Shown here in pieces: positions 37,258-45,147 of a stretch of 64,000 nt of DNA. Positions within the stretch are counted from its first letter, which is position 1, and the number at the start of each line of letters is the position of its first letter. The position numbers were made by a program, and so were the translations under genes. Source of the DNA: Methanobrevibacter sp. YE315 (GTDB lineage: Archaea; Methanobacteriota; Methanobacteria; Methanobacteriales; Methanobacteriaceae); the NCBI RefSeq assembly GCF_001548675.1, contig NZ_CP010834.1:186001-250000 (forward strand), written 5' to 3'. The notes below the pieces were generated by a model. It was not told the origin of the DNA. It was given only the letters and a program-made list of their open reading frames with translations, and made no database searches.

Positions 37258-37548
37258 ATGAAAGAATTAGAATTAACAACCAAAGATGCAGTAAGTTACT
37301 TAAAGGAAAATGTAAAAATTCATGATAAAATCGAAATCTCATACAACAGGATTTTTGCTGAAGGTGAAGTTCTTAACGTTGATTTTTCAGAATATTTCGG
37401 AGAACCAGGTTTCAAGATGCTTGTTTCCCTTGATGAAAGCCAAATTGGCTCAACCGTCGAAATCGATATCTACGAGTTTGAAGAGGACATTATAGAATTT
37501 GTCCACTATCCGAAAAATGGTGAAAGCGTGGATGTTACTGTAATTTAA
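37258..37548 (+). CDS. DUF2097-type small protein, copy 2
   Basis: The 96-residue paralogue of the preceding gene shares IEISYNRIFAEGEVL (about residues 26-40). The ATG at 37258 gives the same length and N-terminal alignment as copy 1; an upstream start at 37192 would add 22 hydrophobic residues of probable non-coding origin. An AT-rich segment with TATATATGA-like sequence near 37214 suggests its own promoter. It ends exactly next to the convergent nrpR stop. Function unknown. Confidence 0.7.
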   Translation: MKELELTTKDAVSYLKENVKIHDKIEISYNRIFAEGEVLNVDFSEYFGEPGFKMLVSLDESQIGSTVEIDIYEFEEDIIEFVHYPKNGESVDVTVI

Positions 37549-39231
37549 TTACAGTCTATCCATTTTTTCAAAAGGCAATAATTTTTCAATAGCCTTTATT
37601 TCCACGTCCATTCCTTTTTCTTTTAGAGCACCAATTGAATTCAAACCACTTCCTGTAACAACGCCAAAATTATAGTTGTCTGCTTTTGCATTGTAGGTCA
37701 ATTCCCTTGGCTTTCCTATTTTATAAATTGAAAATCCAATATTCTTCAATATATCTAAAAGATGAACGCTGTAATCGCGGGATATGTATGGAATTTCTTT
37801 AAAACTAGCTAATATTTTTTGCGGCTTGCCTGTTTTGCTTATTGATGTCATGTTTTTTGATAGGAATATGTTGTGAGGATCTTCTGTTGAACCGTTGTAT
37901 GAAATCAGCTCAATAAATAGGGGAGGTTCTGTAAGTTCAAGCAGTCCTCCATATTTCGGATTGCTCATGATTCCATTGTCTATTAAAATTCCATCAATAC
38001 TCAGGCTGCATATAGTTGCAATTCCAATTTTATCATCGTCATCTGGGTGTTTTATAATTTTATAGTATGGATTGATGTATTTAGGGCTTGAGATATATGT
38101 TTCTTCCATTATGTTTAATGCGGAATCCAAATCATCCTTGTCTATATAGGACACGTTAGAAATGATGTCTCCTTTTCTGGTTTCTATGTTGAAGTCAACT
38201 TGCTGTATCAGATTCCATGTTTTTGAAAGTAAAAATGATATTTTCGGTTGAATGTCATGTGTTACAGGTTTTAATGAGTTCCTTACCTTTGAAGTTATTG
38301 GGGCCAATGTTTTAAAGTCTCTTATTTCTTCAGCTATTTTTATGTCGATTTTTTGTCCTTTTTCTTGAACTGCACAAAATGGGCTTGTTCCACCGACAAT
38401 GACTATTCCAACCATTCCTTTAGGGACAGGTATTCCTAAGATATCTTTACCTTCATCAGAAACGGCTATTACTCCGCCAATTCCGATTTTGTCAAGATTA
38501 TTAATAATGCTTATTGCCTTTTCTCTTCCGATTCCAGGTATCAATCTGAAGTTTGCAGGGATTATTCCGCTTCCGGTGTCCACAACATCCATTATTGATG
38601 TCAATCCTGGGGTGGAAAATGCATCTAGGGGAGTCATAGATGTCTTTTTATATGATATCAATTCTGTAAATTTAATCGGCTGTGAATCTTCAATTTTCAG
38701 AAGTCCTCCATATTGCGGTTGTGATGGTATTCCCTCATTGAGCAGCACTCCATCTATTGTTGTACCGCATAAAGTTGTAACTTCTATTTCGTCTCCGTTT
38801 CCAACCCTATTTAAATTAACATAAGGACTAACAGAAAAGCCACTTTCAATAATCTTTTTAATTATATCAATCGATTCTTCATTATAAATGGTTGATGTAT
38901 TGACAACTACATTCCCATTTTGTTTCATATAGTTGAAGTCAGTCAAATAAATCATTTCTTCAAATTTTGAATAGATGAAATCGACCTGGTCATATATCAG
39001 TCCCTTTTCTAATTTTTCGCGACCAAGAGTTGTAATGCATCTTCCAGAATATCCCATCCTTTCGGTATAACCCTTTTCATCTAAAATTTGCATGTGATAT
39101 CTGACTGCACGCTCACCTAAATTGAAACCTTTGTTTTTTAGCTCATCAGCTATTAATTTGGATCCTATAGGCTTATCTTGCTCACTTAATATTCTTAGAA
39201 TTTCAATCATTCTATGTTCGGATTCTGGCAT
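37549..39231 (-). CDS. nrpR: NrpR global nitrogen repressor
   Basis: The 560-residue protein has an N-terminal winged helix (about residues 5-70; KLIADELKNKGFNLGERAVRYHM) and two homologous NrpR/DUF128 domains (about 80-310 and 325-550). NrpR represses nitrogen-assimilation genes and is released by 2-oxoglutarate in Methanococcus. Having both effector domains and the DNA-binding domain in one chain corresponds to the Methanococcus-type protein. The start is ATG 39231, since GGAGATTTTTC upstream is its ribosome-binding site. It lies 54 bases downstream of glnA in the same orientation, and glnA has a matching operator. Confidence 0.93.
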   Translation of the reverse strand: MPESEHRMIEILRILSEQDKPIGSKLIADELKNKGFNLGERAVRYHMQILDEKGYTERMGYSGRCITTLGREKLEKGLIYDQVDFIYSKFEEMIYLTDFNYMKQNGNVVVNTSTIYNEESIDIIKKIIESGFSVSPYVNLNRVGNGDEIEVTTLCGTTIDGVLLNEGIPSQPQYGGLLKIEDSQPIKFTELISYKKTSMTPLDAFSTPGLTSIMDVVDTGSGIIPANFRLIPGIGREKAISIINNLDKIGIGGVIAVSDEGKDILGIPVPKGMVGIVIVGGTSPFCAVQEKGQKIDIKIAEEIRDFKTLAPITSKVRNSLKPVTHDIQPKISFLLSKTWNLIQQVDFNIETRKGDIISNVSYIDKDDLDSALNIMEETYISSPKYINPYYKIIKHPDDDDKIGIATICSLSIDGILIDNGIMSNPKYGGLLELTEPPLFIELISYNGSTEDPHNIFLSKNMTSISKTGKPQKILASFKEIPYISRDYSVHLLDILKNIGFSIYKIGKPRELTYNAKADNYNFGVVTGSGLNSIGALKEKGMDVEIKAIEKLLPFEKMDRL

Positions 39232-39285
39232 GAAAAATCTCCGCACTATTAATACAGACTTAAAAATAAAAAATTAATATTTAGA

Positions 39286-40641
39286 TTAGATATCTAAATA
39301 TTTTCTTTGTTCGTATCCGAATACTTGAACTCTGTATTCGTCCCATTCCTGATATTTCAATTCAAGGAATTTTTCACTTACGTGAGGTCCTAGGGCATTT
39401 AATATGAGTGGGTCTTTTTCAAGGGAATGGTAAGCTTCCCATAAACTTGCAGGTAAAACTTCAATTCCACGTTCTTTTCTTTCTTCTTCACTCATTTTGA
39501 AAATATCGAGTTCAACAGGGTCACCAGGATCAATTTTATTTACAATACCGTCAATACCTGCTTCAAGCATTACGGTAAATGCCAAATATGGGTTACATGC
39601 AGAGTCAGGTGATCTGTATTCAATACGGGTTGCTTTACCACGGGCTGAAGGCACTCTGATTAATGCGGTTCTGTTTCTAAGACCATATGCCTTGTAAACA
39701 GGTGCTTCATAGCCAGGCACTAAACGTTTGTATGAGTTTACAATAGGATTGGTGATTGCTGTAAGTGCAGGGGCATGTTTTAACAATCCGCCTATGAAGT
39801 AGATTGCATCTTTTGAAAGTCCAGTTTCGGAATCAGGGTCGTAAAATAGGTTTTTATCTCCTTTAAATACGGACTGGTGACAGTGCATTCCACTACCGTT
39901 CACGCCGAAGAATGGTTTTGGCATGAATGTTACCCTATAATCCAATTGGTCAAAGGTAGCCATATTGTCTACGATTGCTTTGATAGCTTGTTTAAATGTA
40001 ATTACTGCATCTGCAGTTTTTAATGCATCTTTAAATTTGAATGCGATTTCATTTTGACCCGGAGCTACTTCGTGGTGGGAAGCTTCTACTTCAAAGTCCA
40101 AATCCTCTAGGTTTAAGGTTAATTCTCTTCTAAAGTCAGGTCCCTTATCGAGAGGTTCCACATCAAAGTATCCTGCTTCATCGTAAGGCATAGGATATCC
40201 ATTTTCATCAATATCTACAATAAAGAATTCTGGTTCTGGACCAATATTATATTGTAAGCCCATCTTAGCAATTTTAGCTAATGATTTTTTAAGCACTCCT
40301 CTTGGGTCTCCTATGAACGGTTTGTTTTCATGTGTCCATATGTCACAAATGAATCTGCAGGTTGCGGATTCTTCAGGTCTCCAGGAAAGTCTTGAGTAAG
40401 TGTTGATATCCGGTTTTAATAATAAGTCACTGTCATTTACTCCAACAAATCCGGCGATTGATGAACCATCGAATAACATTCCTTCGTTGAATAGCTCATC
40501 CATGTCTTCACCGTTAAATGGGATGACAATATTTTTTACGGTTCCATTTATATCAACAAATTGTAAACGGATAAATTTGATATTATCCTCTTTCATTCTT
40601 TCTTCTATACTTCTAATTTTTTCTTCAGGAATATCGCCCAT
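39286..40641 (-). CDS. glnA: glutamine synthetase, type I
   Basis: This 451-residue GlnA condenses ammonia and glutamate. Signatures include [19 protein letters not shown] (about residues 51-69), [10 protein letters not shown] (metal-binding Glu), [25 protein letters not shown] and [16 protein letters not shown]-like ATP/glutamate residues ([13 protein letters not shown]). No adenylylation-site Tyr motif is obvious near the C-terminus. The start is ATG 40641, preceded by GGAGCTTGAT. The promoter has a TATA box at 40729-40736 and an NrpR operator at 40688-40701. nrpR is immediately downstream. Confidence 0.97.
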   Translation of the reverse strand: MGDIPEEKIRSIEERMKEDNIKFIRLQFVDINGTVKNIVIPFNGEDMDELFNEGMLFDGSSIAGFVGVNDSDLLLKPDINTYSRLSWRPEESATCRFICDIWTHENKPFIGDPRGVLKKSLAKIAKMGLQYNIGPEPEFFIVDIDENGYPMPYDEAGYFDVEPLDKGPDFRRELTLNLEDLDFEVEASHHEVAPGQNEIAFKFKDALKTADAVITFKQAIKAIVDNMATFDQLDYRVTFMPKPFFGVNGSGMHCHQSVFKGDKNLFYDPDSETGLSKDAIYFIGGLLKHAPALTAITNPIVNSYKRLVPGYEAPVYKAYGLRNRTALIRVPSARGKATRIEYRSPDSACNPYLAFTVMLEAGIDGIVNKIDPGDPVELDIFKMSEEERKERGIEVLPASLWEAYHSLEKDPLILNALGPHVSEKFLELKYQEWDEYRVQVFGYEQRKYLDI

Positions 40642-40687
40642 TAAAATCAAGCTCCATTAATTATAAAATTGAGTTTAAAACACAGTC

Positions 40688-40701
40688 GGAAATGCGTTTC
40701 C
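40688..40701. promoter_or_regulatory. NrpR operator in the glnA promoter
   Basis: GGAAATGCGTTTCC is an exact GGAA-N6-TTCC site, the consensus for NrpR in Methanococcus and relatives. It lies just downstream of the expected glnA transcription start, about 47 bp before the ATG, where bound repressor would block polymerase. Confidence 0.85.
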
Positions 40702-40728
40702 TATGAGAATTATATCTTAATTTTGTAG

Positions 40729-40736
40729 TATATAAA
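40729..40736 (-). promoter_or_regulatory. glnA TATA box
   Basis: On the reverse strand this reads TTTATATA, about 28 bp upstream of the NrpR operator. The expected start of transcription is close to 40705. Confidence 0.7.
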
Positions 40737-40894
40737 GATTTTGAAAAAATAGTTAGATATAGCTATTCTTTTGATTTTACTGGATTTATGTCTATGTTTT
40801 AGCATATTTGTTTGATTTTTGGAGGATATATTAAAAAAAGAGTATTAATTTGTTCAATTGATTATAAAAAAAGAATAGATAAATGATTTGTTGT

Positions 40895-41647
40895 TTAAAT
40901 TTCTTCTATTGTAAATGAATTGAAATCCAACAAATCGAATGTTAAAATTTTCGGCGCAACAGTCACTCTTCCAATGCCTGTTAATATTTTAAAGGCTTCC
41001 ATGGCTTCAAGACATGATACAATATTTGGAGTAGGACCAATAACCGGAGGCTTGCCTGAAGTCACATTTTTAAGCTCACCGATTACCTCGTCAGTTAGCT
41101 CTTTTCCAAGTGAAGGCAAGTTGAACATTTCTTCATAGCTTTTGGTGTTGGGCAAAAATACGGTAACCTGGCCTAAAGTTCCATGGACTGCTCCGTGAAT
41201 GTATGGGATTCTTTTCTCATTAGCCTTTCTTGAAACGATAACCCTTGTCAGGATATTGTCCAAAGCGTCAATAACGATATTGGAATCTCCGATTATTTCA
41301 TCAATGTTTGATTCATCAACATGCGCATTATAATTGGTTACCTTAACATGGGGATTGATCAATTCGACTTTCTGCTTTGCGACTTCACTTTTTTCAAGGC
41401 CCAATGTTTCTGTAGAGGATAGGCTTTGCCTATTGAGGTTGGTCAAGTCAAACACATCTTCATCAACCAGAATCAGCTCGCCGATTCCCATTCTTGCAAG
41501 CATTTCGATGGTCTGGCCACCTATTCCGCCACATCCGATGACAGTAATTTTCCCGTTTCTGAATTTTTCCTGCTCTTCTTTTGTTACTATGCTCATTTGT
41601 CTTGTTGCTATTTGCCAATATGTTTCTTCATCGAAGTTGTTTGTCAT
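40895..41647 (-). CDS. ThiF/MoeB/HesA-family E1-like adenylyltransferase
   Basis: The 250-residue protein has the E1 nucleotide-binding core: VIGCGGIGGQTIEMLARMG (about residues 35-53), DEDVFDLTNLNRQ (about 62-74) and NIVIDALDN. It would activate the C-terminus of a small ubiquitin-like sulfur carrier such as MoaD, ThiS or SAMP. The two C-x2-C pairs that bind zinc in MoeB and ThiF are absent, as in some shorter HesA-like forms. It forms a unit with the aldo/keto reductase gene upstream (gap of eight bases). A role in pterin or thiamine sulfur transfer is plausible, since both pathways occur in this window. Confidence 0.88.
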   Translation of the reverse strand: MTNNFDEETYWQIATRQMSIVTKEEQEKFRNGKITVIGCGGIGGQTIEMLARMGIGELILVDEDVFDLTNLNRQSLSSTETLGLEKSEVAKQKVELINPHVKVTNYNAHVDESNIDEIIGDSNIVIDALDNILTRVIVSRKANEKRIPYIHGAVHGTLGQVTVFLPNTKSYEEMFNLPSLGKELTDEVIGELKNVTSGKPPVIGPTPNIVSCLEAMEAFKILTGIGRVTVAPKILTFDLLDFNSFTIEEI

Positions 41648-41655
41648 TTCATCAC

Positions 41656-42822
41656 CTAAAAGTGGTCAAATTCACTGCCAAAGTATTCATGAACTTTAAC
41701 AAGTTCTTCCGGTATGTTCAACATTTGAGTACAGAATGGAAGACACTCTTTACAGTCTATGCAGCTATCCGCTCTTGAATCATCATCAATCAGAGTGAAA
41801 TATTGCATTGCGCTGGCTTTAGGGTCACCCATCATATGCGCTATATTGTATTCTGTCAAGCAATTAATGATGTCCACGCCATGAGGACAAGGCATACAAT
41901 AGCCGCATCTGGTACATCTATTTCCCATAAATGTTCTATAGGTTCTTGCAACTTCCCTAATTATTTCCTGATCGTAGTCGCTAATGATGTCTTCGGTTGA
42001 AGCTATTCTGACATTGTCTTTTACCTGTTCCAGGCTTGTCATCCCACTTAAAACACAGTCAACATCATCCCGGTTCCATAAATATTGCAAAGCCCATTCA
42101 ACAGGGGTTCTTTTGGTTTCAGCCATGTCCCATATTTCCTGAACCTCTTTCGGTATGTTTTGAACCAATCTTCCTCCACGGAGAGGTTCCATAATCATGC
42201 TACCGACATTCACTTCTTTTAGATAATTAAGTCCCATCACTCCTGACTGGTAATACTCATCAAGATAATTCATTTGGGTTAAAACAACTTCCCATTTAGA
42301 ATATTCGTCCAAAATCTCAATTAAGTAGTCCACTTCAATATGTGATGAAAATCCAACATGCTTAACCTTTCCGCTTGAAAGGCAATCATCTAAAAAGTCC
42401 AGGACATCAAGATTTTTCACCTTTTCCCAATCGGGCACGGTAAGTGAATGCAATAAGTAAATATCGATATAGTCTGTCTGGAGTTTTTCTAATTGCTCGT
42501 CCAGATACATGTTGAAATCCTGTTTGGTTTCAATCGCCCATGAGGGGGATTTTGTTGAAATCAGAACTTCATCCCTTAGGGAATTTTCTTTTAAGAATTT
42601 TCCAACGAACCTTTCACTGTTTCCGCTGCCTTCCAATGTATCGTTATGGTAGGGATATGCAGTATCGATAAGATTAATTCCATTTTCAATTCCATATTTA
42701 AGCATTTCTGATGCTTCTTTTTCATTAATCTGTGAGTTGGAATTAACTGTTGGAAGCCTCATTGTTCCAAAGCCGAGCCTTGATACTTCAAGACCTGTTT
42801 TTCCAAGTGTGTTATATAACAT
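41656..42822 (-). CDS. aldo/keto reductase with C-terminal [4Fe-4S] domain
   Basis: The 388-residue protein has an N-terminal TIM-barrel AKR domain: LGFGTMRLP, NLIDTAYPYHND with the catalytic Asp and Tyr, and IDIYLLHSL. A C-terminal ferredoxin-like part follows from about residue 295, with RCTRCGYCMPCPHGVDI and SCIDCKECLPFC. This fusion is common in anaerobes, and its physiological substrate is unknown. The start is ATG 42822 with GAGGT seven bases upstream; a TTG two codons earlier is unlikely. The E1-like gene follows after eight bases. tRNA-Met is the next upstream gene, in the same orientation. Confidence 0.9.
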   Translation of the reverse strand: MLYNTLGKTGLEVSRLGFGTMRLPTVNSNSQINEKEASEMLKYGIENGINLIDTAYPYHNDTLEGSGNSERFVGKFLKENSLRDEVLISTKSPSWAIETKQDFNMYLDEQLEKLQTDYIDIYLLHSLTVPDWEKVKNLDVLDFLDDCLSSGKVKHVGFSSHIEVDYLIEILDEYSKWEVVLTQMNYLDEYYQSGVMGLNYLKEVNVGSMIMEPLRGGRLVQNIPKEVQEIWDMAETKRTPVEWALQYLWNRDDVDCVLSGMTSLEQVKDNVRIASTEDIISDYDQEIIREVARTYRTFMGNRCTRCGYCMPCPHGVDIINCLTEYNIAHMMGDPKASAMQYFTLIDDDSRADSCIDCKECLPFCTQMLNIPEELVKVHEYFGSEFDHF

Positions 42823-42939
42823 TTTCAAACCTCAATTGCTTAACAAATGATATATTATTAAAAACGAGTATAAAATAATTATGTTTTGAAAAAAATATCT
42901 TTAAAAAATAGTTTAGATGGAAAATTCCTGGGATATGGA

Positions 42940-43049
42940 TGCCGGGGGCGGGATTCGAACCCGCGATCTCACGGTATCCCAGGAATAAGTCAGAGCACTG
43001 CTTTATTACCCTATGAGCCGTGCGCTCTAACCAGCTGAGCCACCCCGGC
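42940..43049 (-). tRNA. tRNA-Met(CAT), elongator, with 36-nt intron
   Basis: On the reverse strand all arms pair: acceptor GCCGGGG/CCCCGGC with discriminator A, D stem GCTC/GAGC, anticodon stem CACGG/CCGTG and T stem GCGGG/CCCGC with loop TTCGAAT. The anticodon loop reads CTCATA, then a 36-base insertion, then A, placing the intron after position 37, the usual archaeal site. AATAA/TTATT in the intron can pair to form the bulge-helix-bulge substrate of the splicing endonuclease. The mature length is 74 and no CCA is encoded. The acceptor stem starting G-C fits elongator rather than initiator tRNA. Confidence 0.93.
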
Positions 43050-43317
43050 ATCTAACAATTATATATTATTTTATCATTACATTTAAAGCTTTGCTTTTTT
43101 TGACATTTTCCCGTAAAATTAATCATTTTATAAAAATTTAAAACTGCATCTTGTTAAAAAAATTGGAGGGTTGCTGATTGTCGGTAATTGTTAAATGGGC
43201 TTTGGATCTGATTGTTGTCTAATCCTTTAAAAGTTATATTTTATTTTATAAATCTTTTAAAATATTTATTTTTCAATTTAACTTATTAATAATTCGTTTT
43301 TTAATTTTTTACGATGC

Positions 43318-43329
43318 AAGTGGGCACTT
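43318..43329. promoter_or_regulatory. AAGTGGGCACTT dyad, copy 1
   Basis: An inverted repeat AAGTG-GG-CACTT sits 13 bp upstream of the TATA box and is conserved in all three copies within TGCAAGTGGGCACTTACACT. Its position suits an activator site. Confidence 0.65.
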
Positions 43330-43392
43330 ACACTCGAAAAACTTTATATACTGCCTTGTTTATATAATTAAACTGTACGAGGACAATTAATT

Positions 43393-43418
43393 CGGAAAAA
43401 AATTGAATTTGTTTTCCG
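43393..43418 (+). ncRNA. leader hairpin of surface gene 1
   Basis: CGGAAAA (43393-43399) pairs with TTTTCCG (43412-43418), and inner AAA/TTT can extend the stem. The same element occurs before genes 2 and 3. In copy 3 the closing C-G pair becomes T-A, which preserves pairing. Confidence 0.6.
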
Positions 43419-43470
43419 AGTTATTCGGACTCAAATTAAACTTACATTAATAATATCGGAGGAATCAAAA

Positions 43471-43857
43471 ATGAAACTCAACAGCAAAATCTTATCAATA
43501 ATGGCAATATTTTTAGTTCTCATTTCAGCAGGATCAGTATGCGCTGCTGAACATGTAGCAGAAGTAAATGACGCAACCCCAGTAACTGACGTAAACGCAA
43601 CAGATGTAAACAACACAACCAATGTAACCAACGACACCGATGTAGCTCCATCAAAATACATCATCCCACCTGACGCAAACCATGATGAACAACACCCATT
43701 CAACCCTAACGCAACAAACACAACAAACGCAACCAATGCTACTGTTAAAGCAGCTGTACAACACACAATCTCTGTACAACACGCTACTGGTAACCCAATC
43801 CTTGCATTATTAGCAGTATCTGCTATCATCGGTGCATACAGCATTAAAAGAAGTTAG
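43471..43857 (+). CDS. small secreted, sequon-rich surface protein, copy 1
   Basis: The 128-residue protein has a signal peptide (about residues 1-25, ending VCAAEH). A low-complexity Asn/Thr/Asp region carries nine N-x-S/T sequons, with a conserved core IIPPDANHDEQHPFNPNAT (about 65-83). A C-terminal hydrophobic helix follows, ending in IKRS (about 108-128). The C-terminus resembles the tail anchors of Methanobrevibacter adhesin-like proteins. It is probably a glycosylated cell-surface protein held in the membrane; aglB in this window would supply glycosylation. GGAGGAATC precedes the ATG. I do not know its function. Codon use suggests strong expression. Confidence 0.8.
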   Translation: MKLNSKILSIMAIFLVLISAGSVCAAEHVAEVNDATPVTDVNATDVNNTTNVTNDTDVAPSKYIIPPDANHDEQHPFNPNATNTTNATNATVKAAVQHTISVQHATGNPILALLAVSAIIGAYSIKRS

Positions 43858-43886
43858 GTAGATTCATCCTACCTATCTTTTTTTTT
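43855..43886 (+). terminator. terminator of surface gene 1
   Basis: TAGGTAG pairs with CTACCTA (43869-43875) across a seven-base loop and is followed by a long T run. The stem overlaps the stop codon. Confidence 0.7.
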
Positions 43887-44345
43887 ATTCTTTTTTTTAC
43901 ATTTTTTTTTTTAAAACGATTTAACTTTTTTTTTGACATTAATAATTTCTGAAACAATAATGATTATGGCTTGCGATTAAAACTTGTACTCTCTTAAAAA
44001 AATGGGGGATTTTTTGCTAGTGATCTTTGAAGTCTGTGAGATTCCATGTTAATTTGTTAAAATTCATGTTTTTGAATTCATAATTTTGAAAGTTAAATTT
44101 CTTTAAAACTTTTTAAATATTTAATAGCTCTTTTATGTTATTTATTTTTTGATAATATTTGTTATTTATTTGTTTTTTTGTATTTATCGATGCAAGTGGG
44201 CACTTACACTCGAAAAACTTTATATACTATCTTGTTTATATAATTAAACTGTACGAGGACAATTAATTCGGAAAAAAATTGAATTTGTTTTCCGGTTTTT
44301 TGAACTCAAATTAAACTTACATTAATAATATCGGAGGAATCAAAA
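43858..44345 (+). promoter_or_regulatory. 488-bp region with promoter and leader of surface gene 2
   Basis: After the terminator of gene 1 the region repeats the conserved block: dyad AAGTGGGCACTT (44194-44205), TATA TTTATATA (44219-44226), ACTGTACGAGGACAATTAAT and hairpin CGGAAAA...TTTTCCG (44269-44294). The 44074-44190 segment is also present, nearly unchanged, upstream of gene 3 but not gene 1. Confidence 0.75.
44269..44294 (+). ncRNA. leader hairpin of surface gene 2
   Basis: CGGAAAA (44269-44275) pairs with TTTTCCG (44288-44294), identical to copy 1. Confidence 0.6.
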
Positions 44346-44732
44346 ATGAAACTCAACAGCAAAATTTTATCAATAATGGCAATATTTTTAGTTCTCATTT
44401 CAGCAGGATCAGTATGCGCTGCTGAACATGTAGCACAAGTAGACGACGCAACCCCAGTAACTGACGTAAACGCAACAGATGTAAACAACACAACCAACGT
44501 AACCAACGACACCGACGTAGCTCCATCAAAATACATCATCCCACCAGATGCAAACCATGACGAACAACACCCATTCAACCCTAACGCAACAAACACAACA
44601 AACGCAACCAATGCTACTGTTAAAGCAGCTGTACAACACACAACTCCAGTACAACACGCTACTGGTAACCCAATCCTTGCATTATTAGCAGTATCTGCTA
44701 TCATCGGTGCATACAGCATTAAAAGAAGTTAG
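44346..44732 (+). CDS. small secreted, sequon-rich surface protein, copy 2
   Basis: The 128-residue protein differs from copy 1 at only four positions by my alignment (E/Q and N/D near residues 31-33, and I/T and S/P near 95). Signal peptide, nine sequons, the IIPPDANHDEQHPF core and the C-terminal anchor helix with KRS are all conserved. The near identity, with separate promoter and terminator, indicates recent duplication or gene conversion between copies 1 and 2. The start is preceded by GGAGGAATC. Function unknown; surface location inferred. Confidence 0.8.
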   Translation: MKLNSKILSIMAIFLVLISAGSVCAAEHVAQVDDATPVTDVNATDVNNTTNVTNDTDVAPSKYIIPPDANHDEQHPFNPNATNTTNATNATVKAAVQHTTPVQHATGNPILALLAVSAIIGAYSIKRS

Positions 44733-44761
44733 GTAGATTCACCCTACCTATCTTTTTTTTA
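44730..44761 (+). terminator. terminator of surface gene 2
   Basis: TAGGTAG pairs with CTACCTA (44744-44750), followed by eight or more T residues, matching copy 1. Confidence 0.7.
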
Positions 44762-45147
44762 TTCTTTTTTTACATTTCTTTAATTTGATTCAATAACTTC
44801 TTTTAACATTAATGATCTTGCATCCTCTTTAAAAAATTCAGGGGATTTTTAGGCTAATGATTCTTTCCAGATTTTGAATCCATAATTTTGAAAGTTAAAT
44901 TTCTTTAAAGCTTTTTAAATATTAAAGACTCTTTTATGTTGTTTATTTTTTGATAATATTTGTTATTTATTTGTTTTTTTTGTATTTATCGATGCAAGTG
45001 GGCACTTACACTCGAAAAGCTTTATATATTGTCTTGTTTATATAATTAAACTGTACGAGGACAATTAATTTGGAAAAATGAATTAATTTTTCCAGATTAT
45101 TCGAACTCAAATAAATCTTATATTTAATAATATCGGAGGAATAAAAA
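44733..45147 (+). promoter_or_regulatory. 415-bp region with promoter and leader of surface gene 3
   Basis: Third copy of the block: dyad AAGTGGGCACTT (44996-45007), TATA TTTATATA (45021-45028), ACTGTACGAGGACAATTAAT and a hairpin variant at 45071-45094. The 44872-44990 segment matches that upstream of gene 2. Confidence 0.75.
45071..45094 (+). ncRNA. leader hairpin of surface gene 3, covarying variant
   Basis: TGGAAAAAT (45071-45079) pairs perfectly with ATTTTTCCA (45086-45094) around a six-base loop. Compared with copies 1 and 2, the closing pair changes from C-G to T-A with both sides altered, which supports selection for RNA structure. Confidence 0.65.

Larger units (their letters stand above)
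43050..43470 (+). promoter_or_regulatory. 421-bp region with promoter and structured leader of surface gene 1
   Basis: Contains the conserved block shared by three genes: dyad AAGTGGGCACTT (43318-43329), TATA TTTATATA (43343-43350), conserved ACTGTACGAGGACAATTAAT, and leader hairpin CGGAAAA...TTTTCCG (43393-43418). AATATCGGAGGAATC sits before the ATG. The predicted leader is about 100 bases, long for an archaeon. The part between the tRNA and 43300 shows only AT-rich spacer. Confidence 0.75.

Noticed and set aside
43431-43844. Antisense ORFs opposite the small surface genes (also 44306-44719 and 45237-45518)
   Set aside because: They repeat only because the sense genes are duplicated; the sense frames have signal peptides, ribosome-binding sites, promoters and terminators.
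43300-45140. CRISPR-like array suggested by three repeated blocks
   Set aside because: The units are about 800-875 bp apart, each directly before a gene, and act as duplicated promoters; no short regular spacers.
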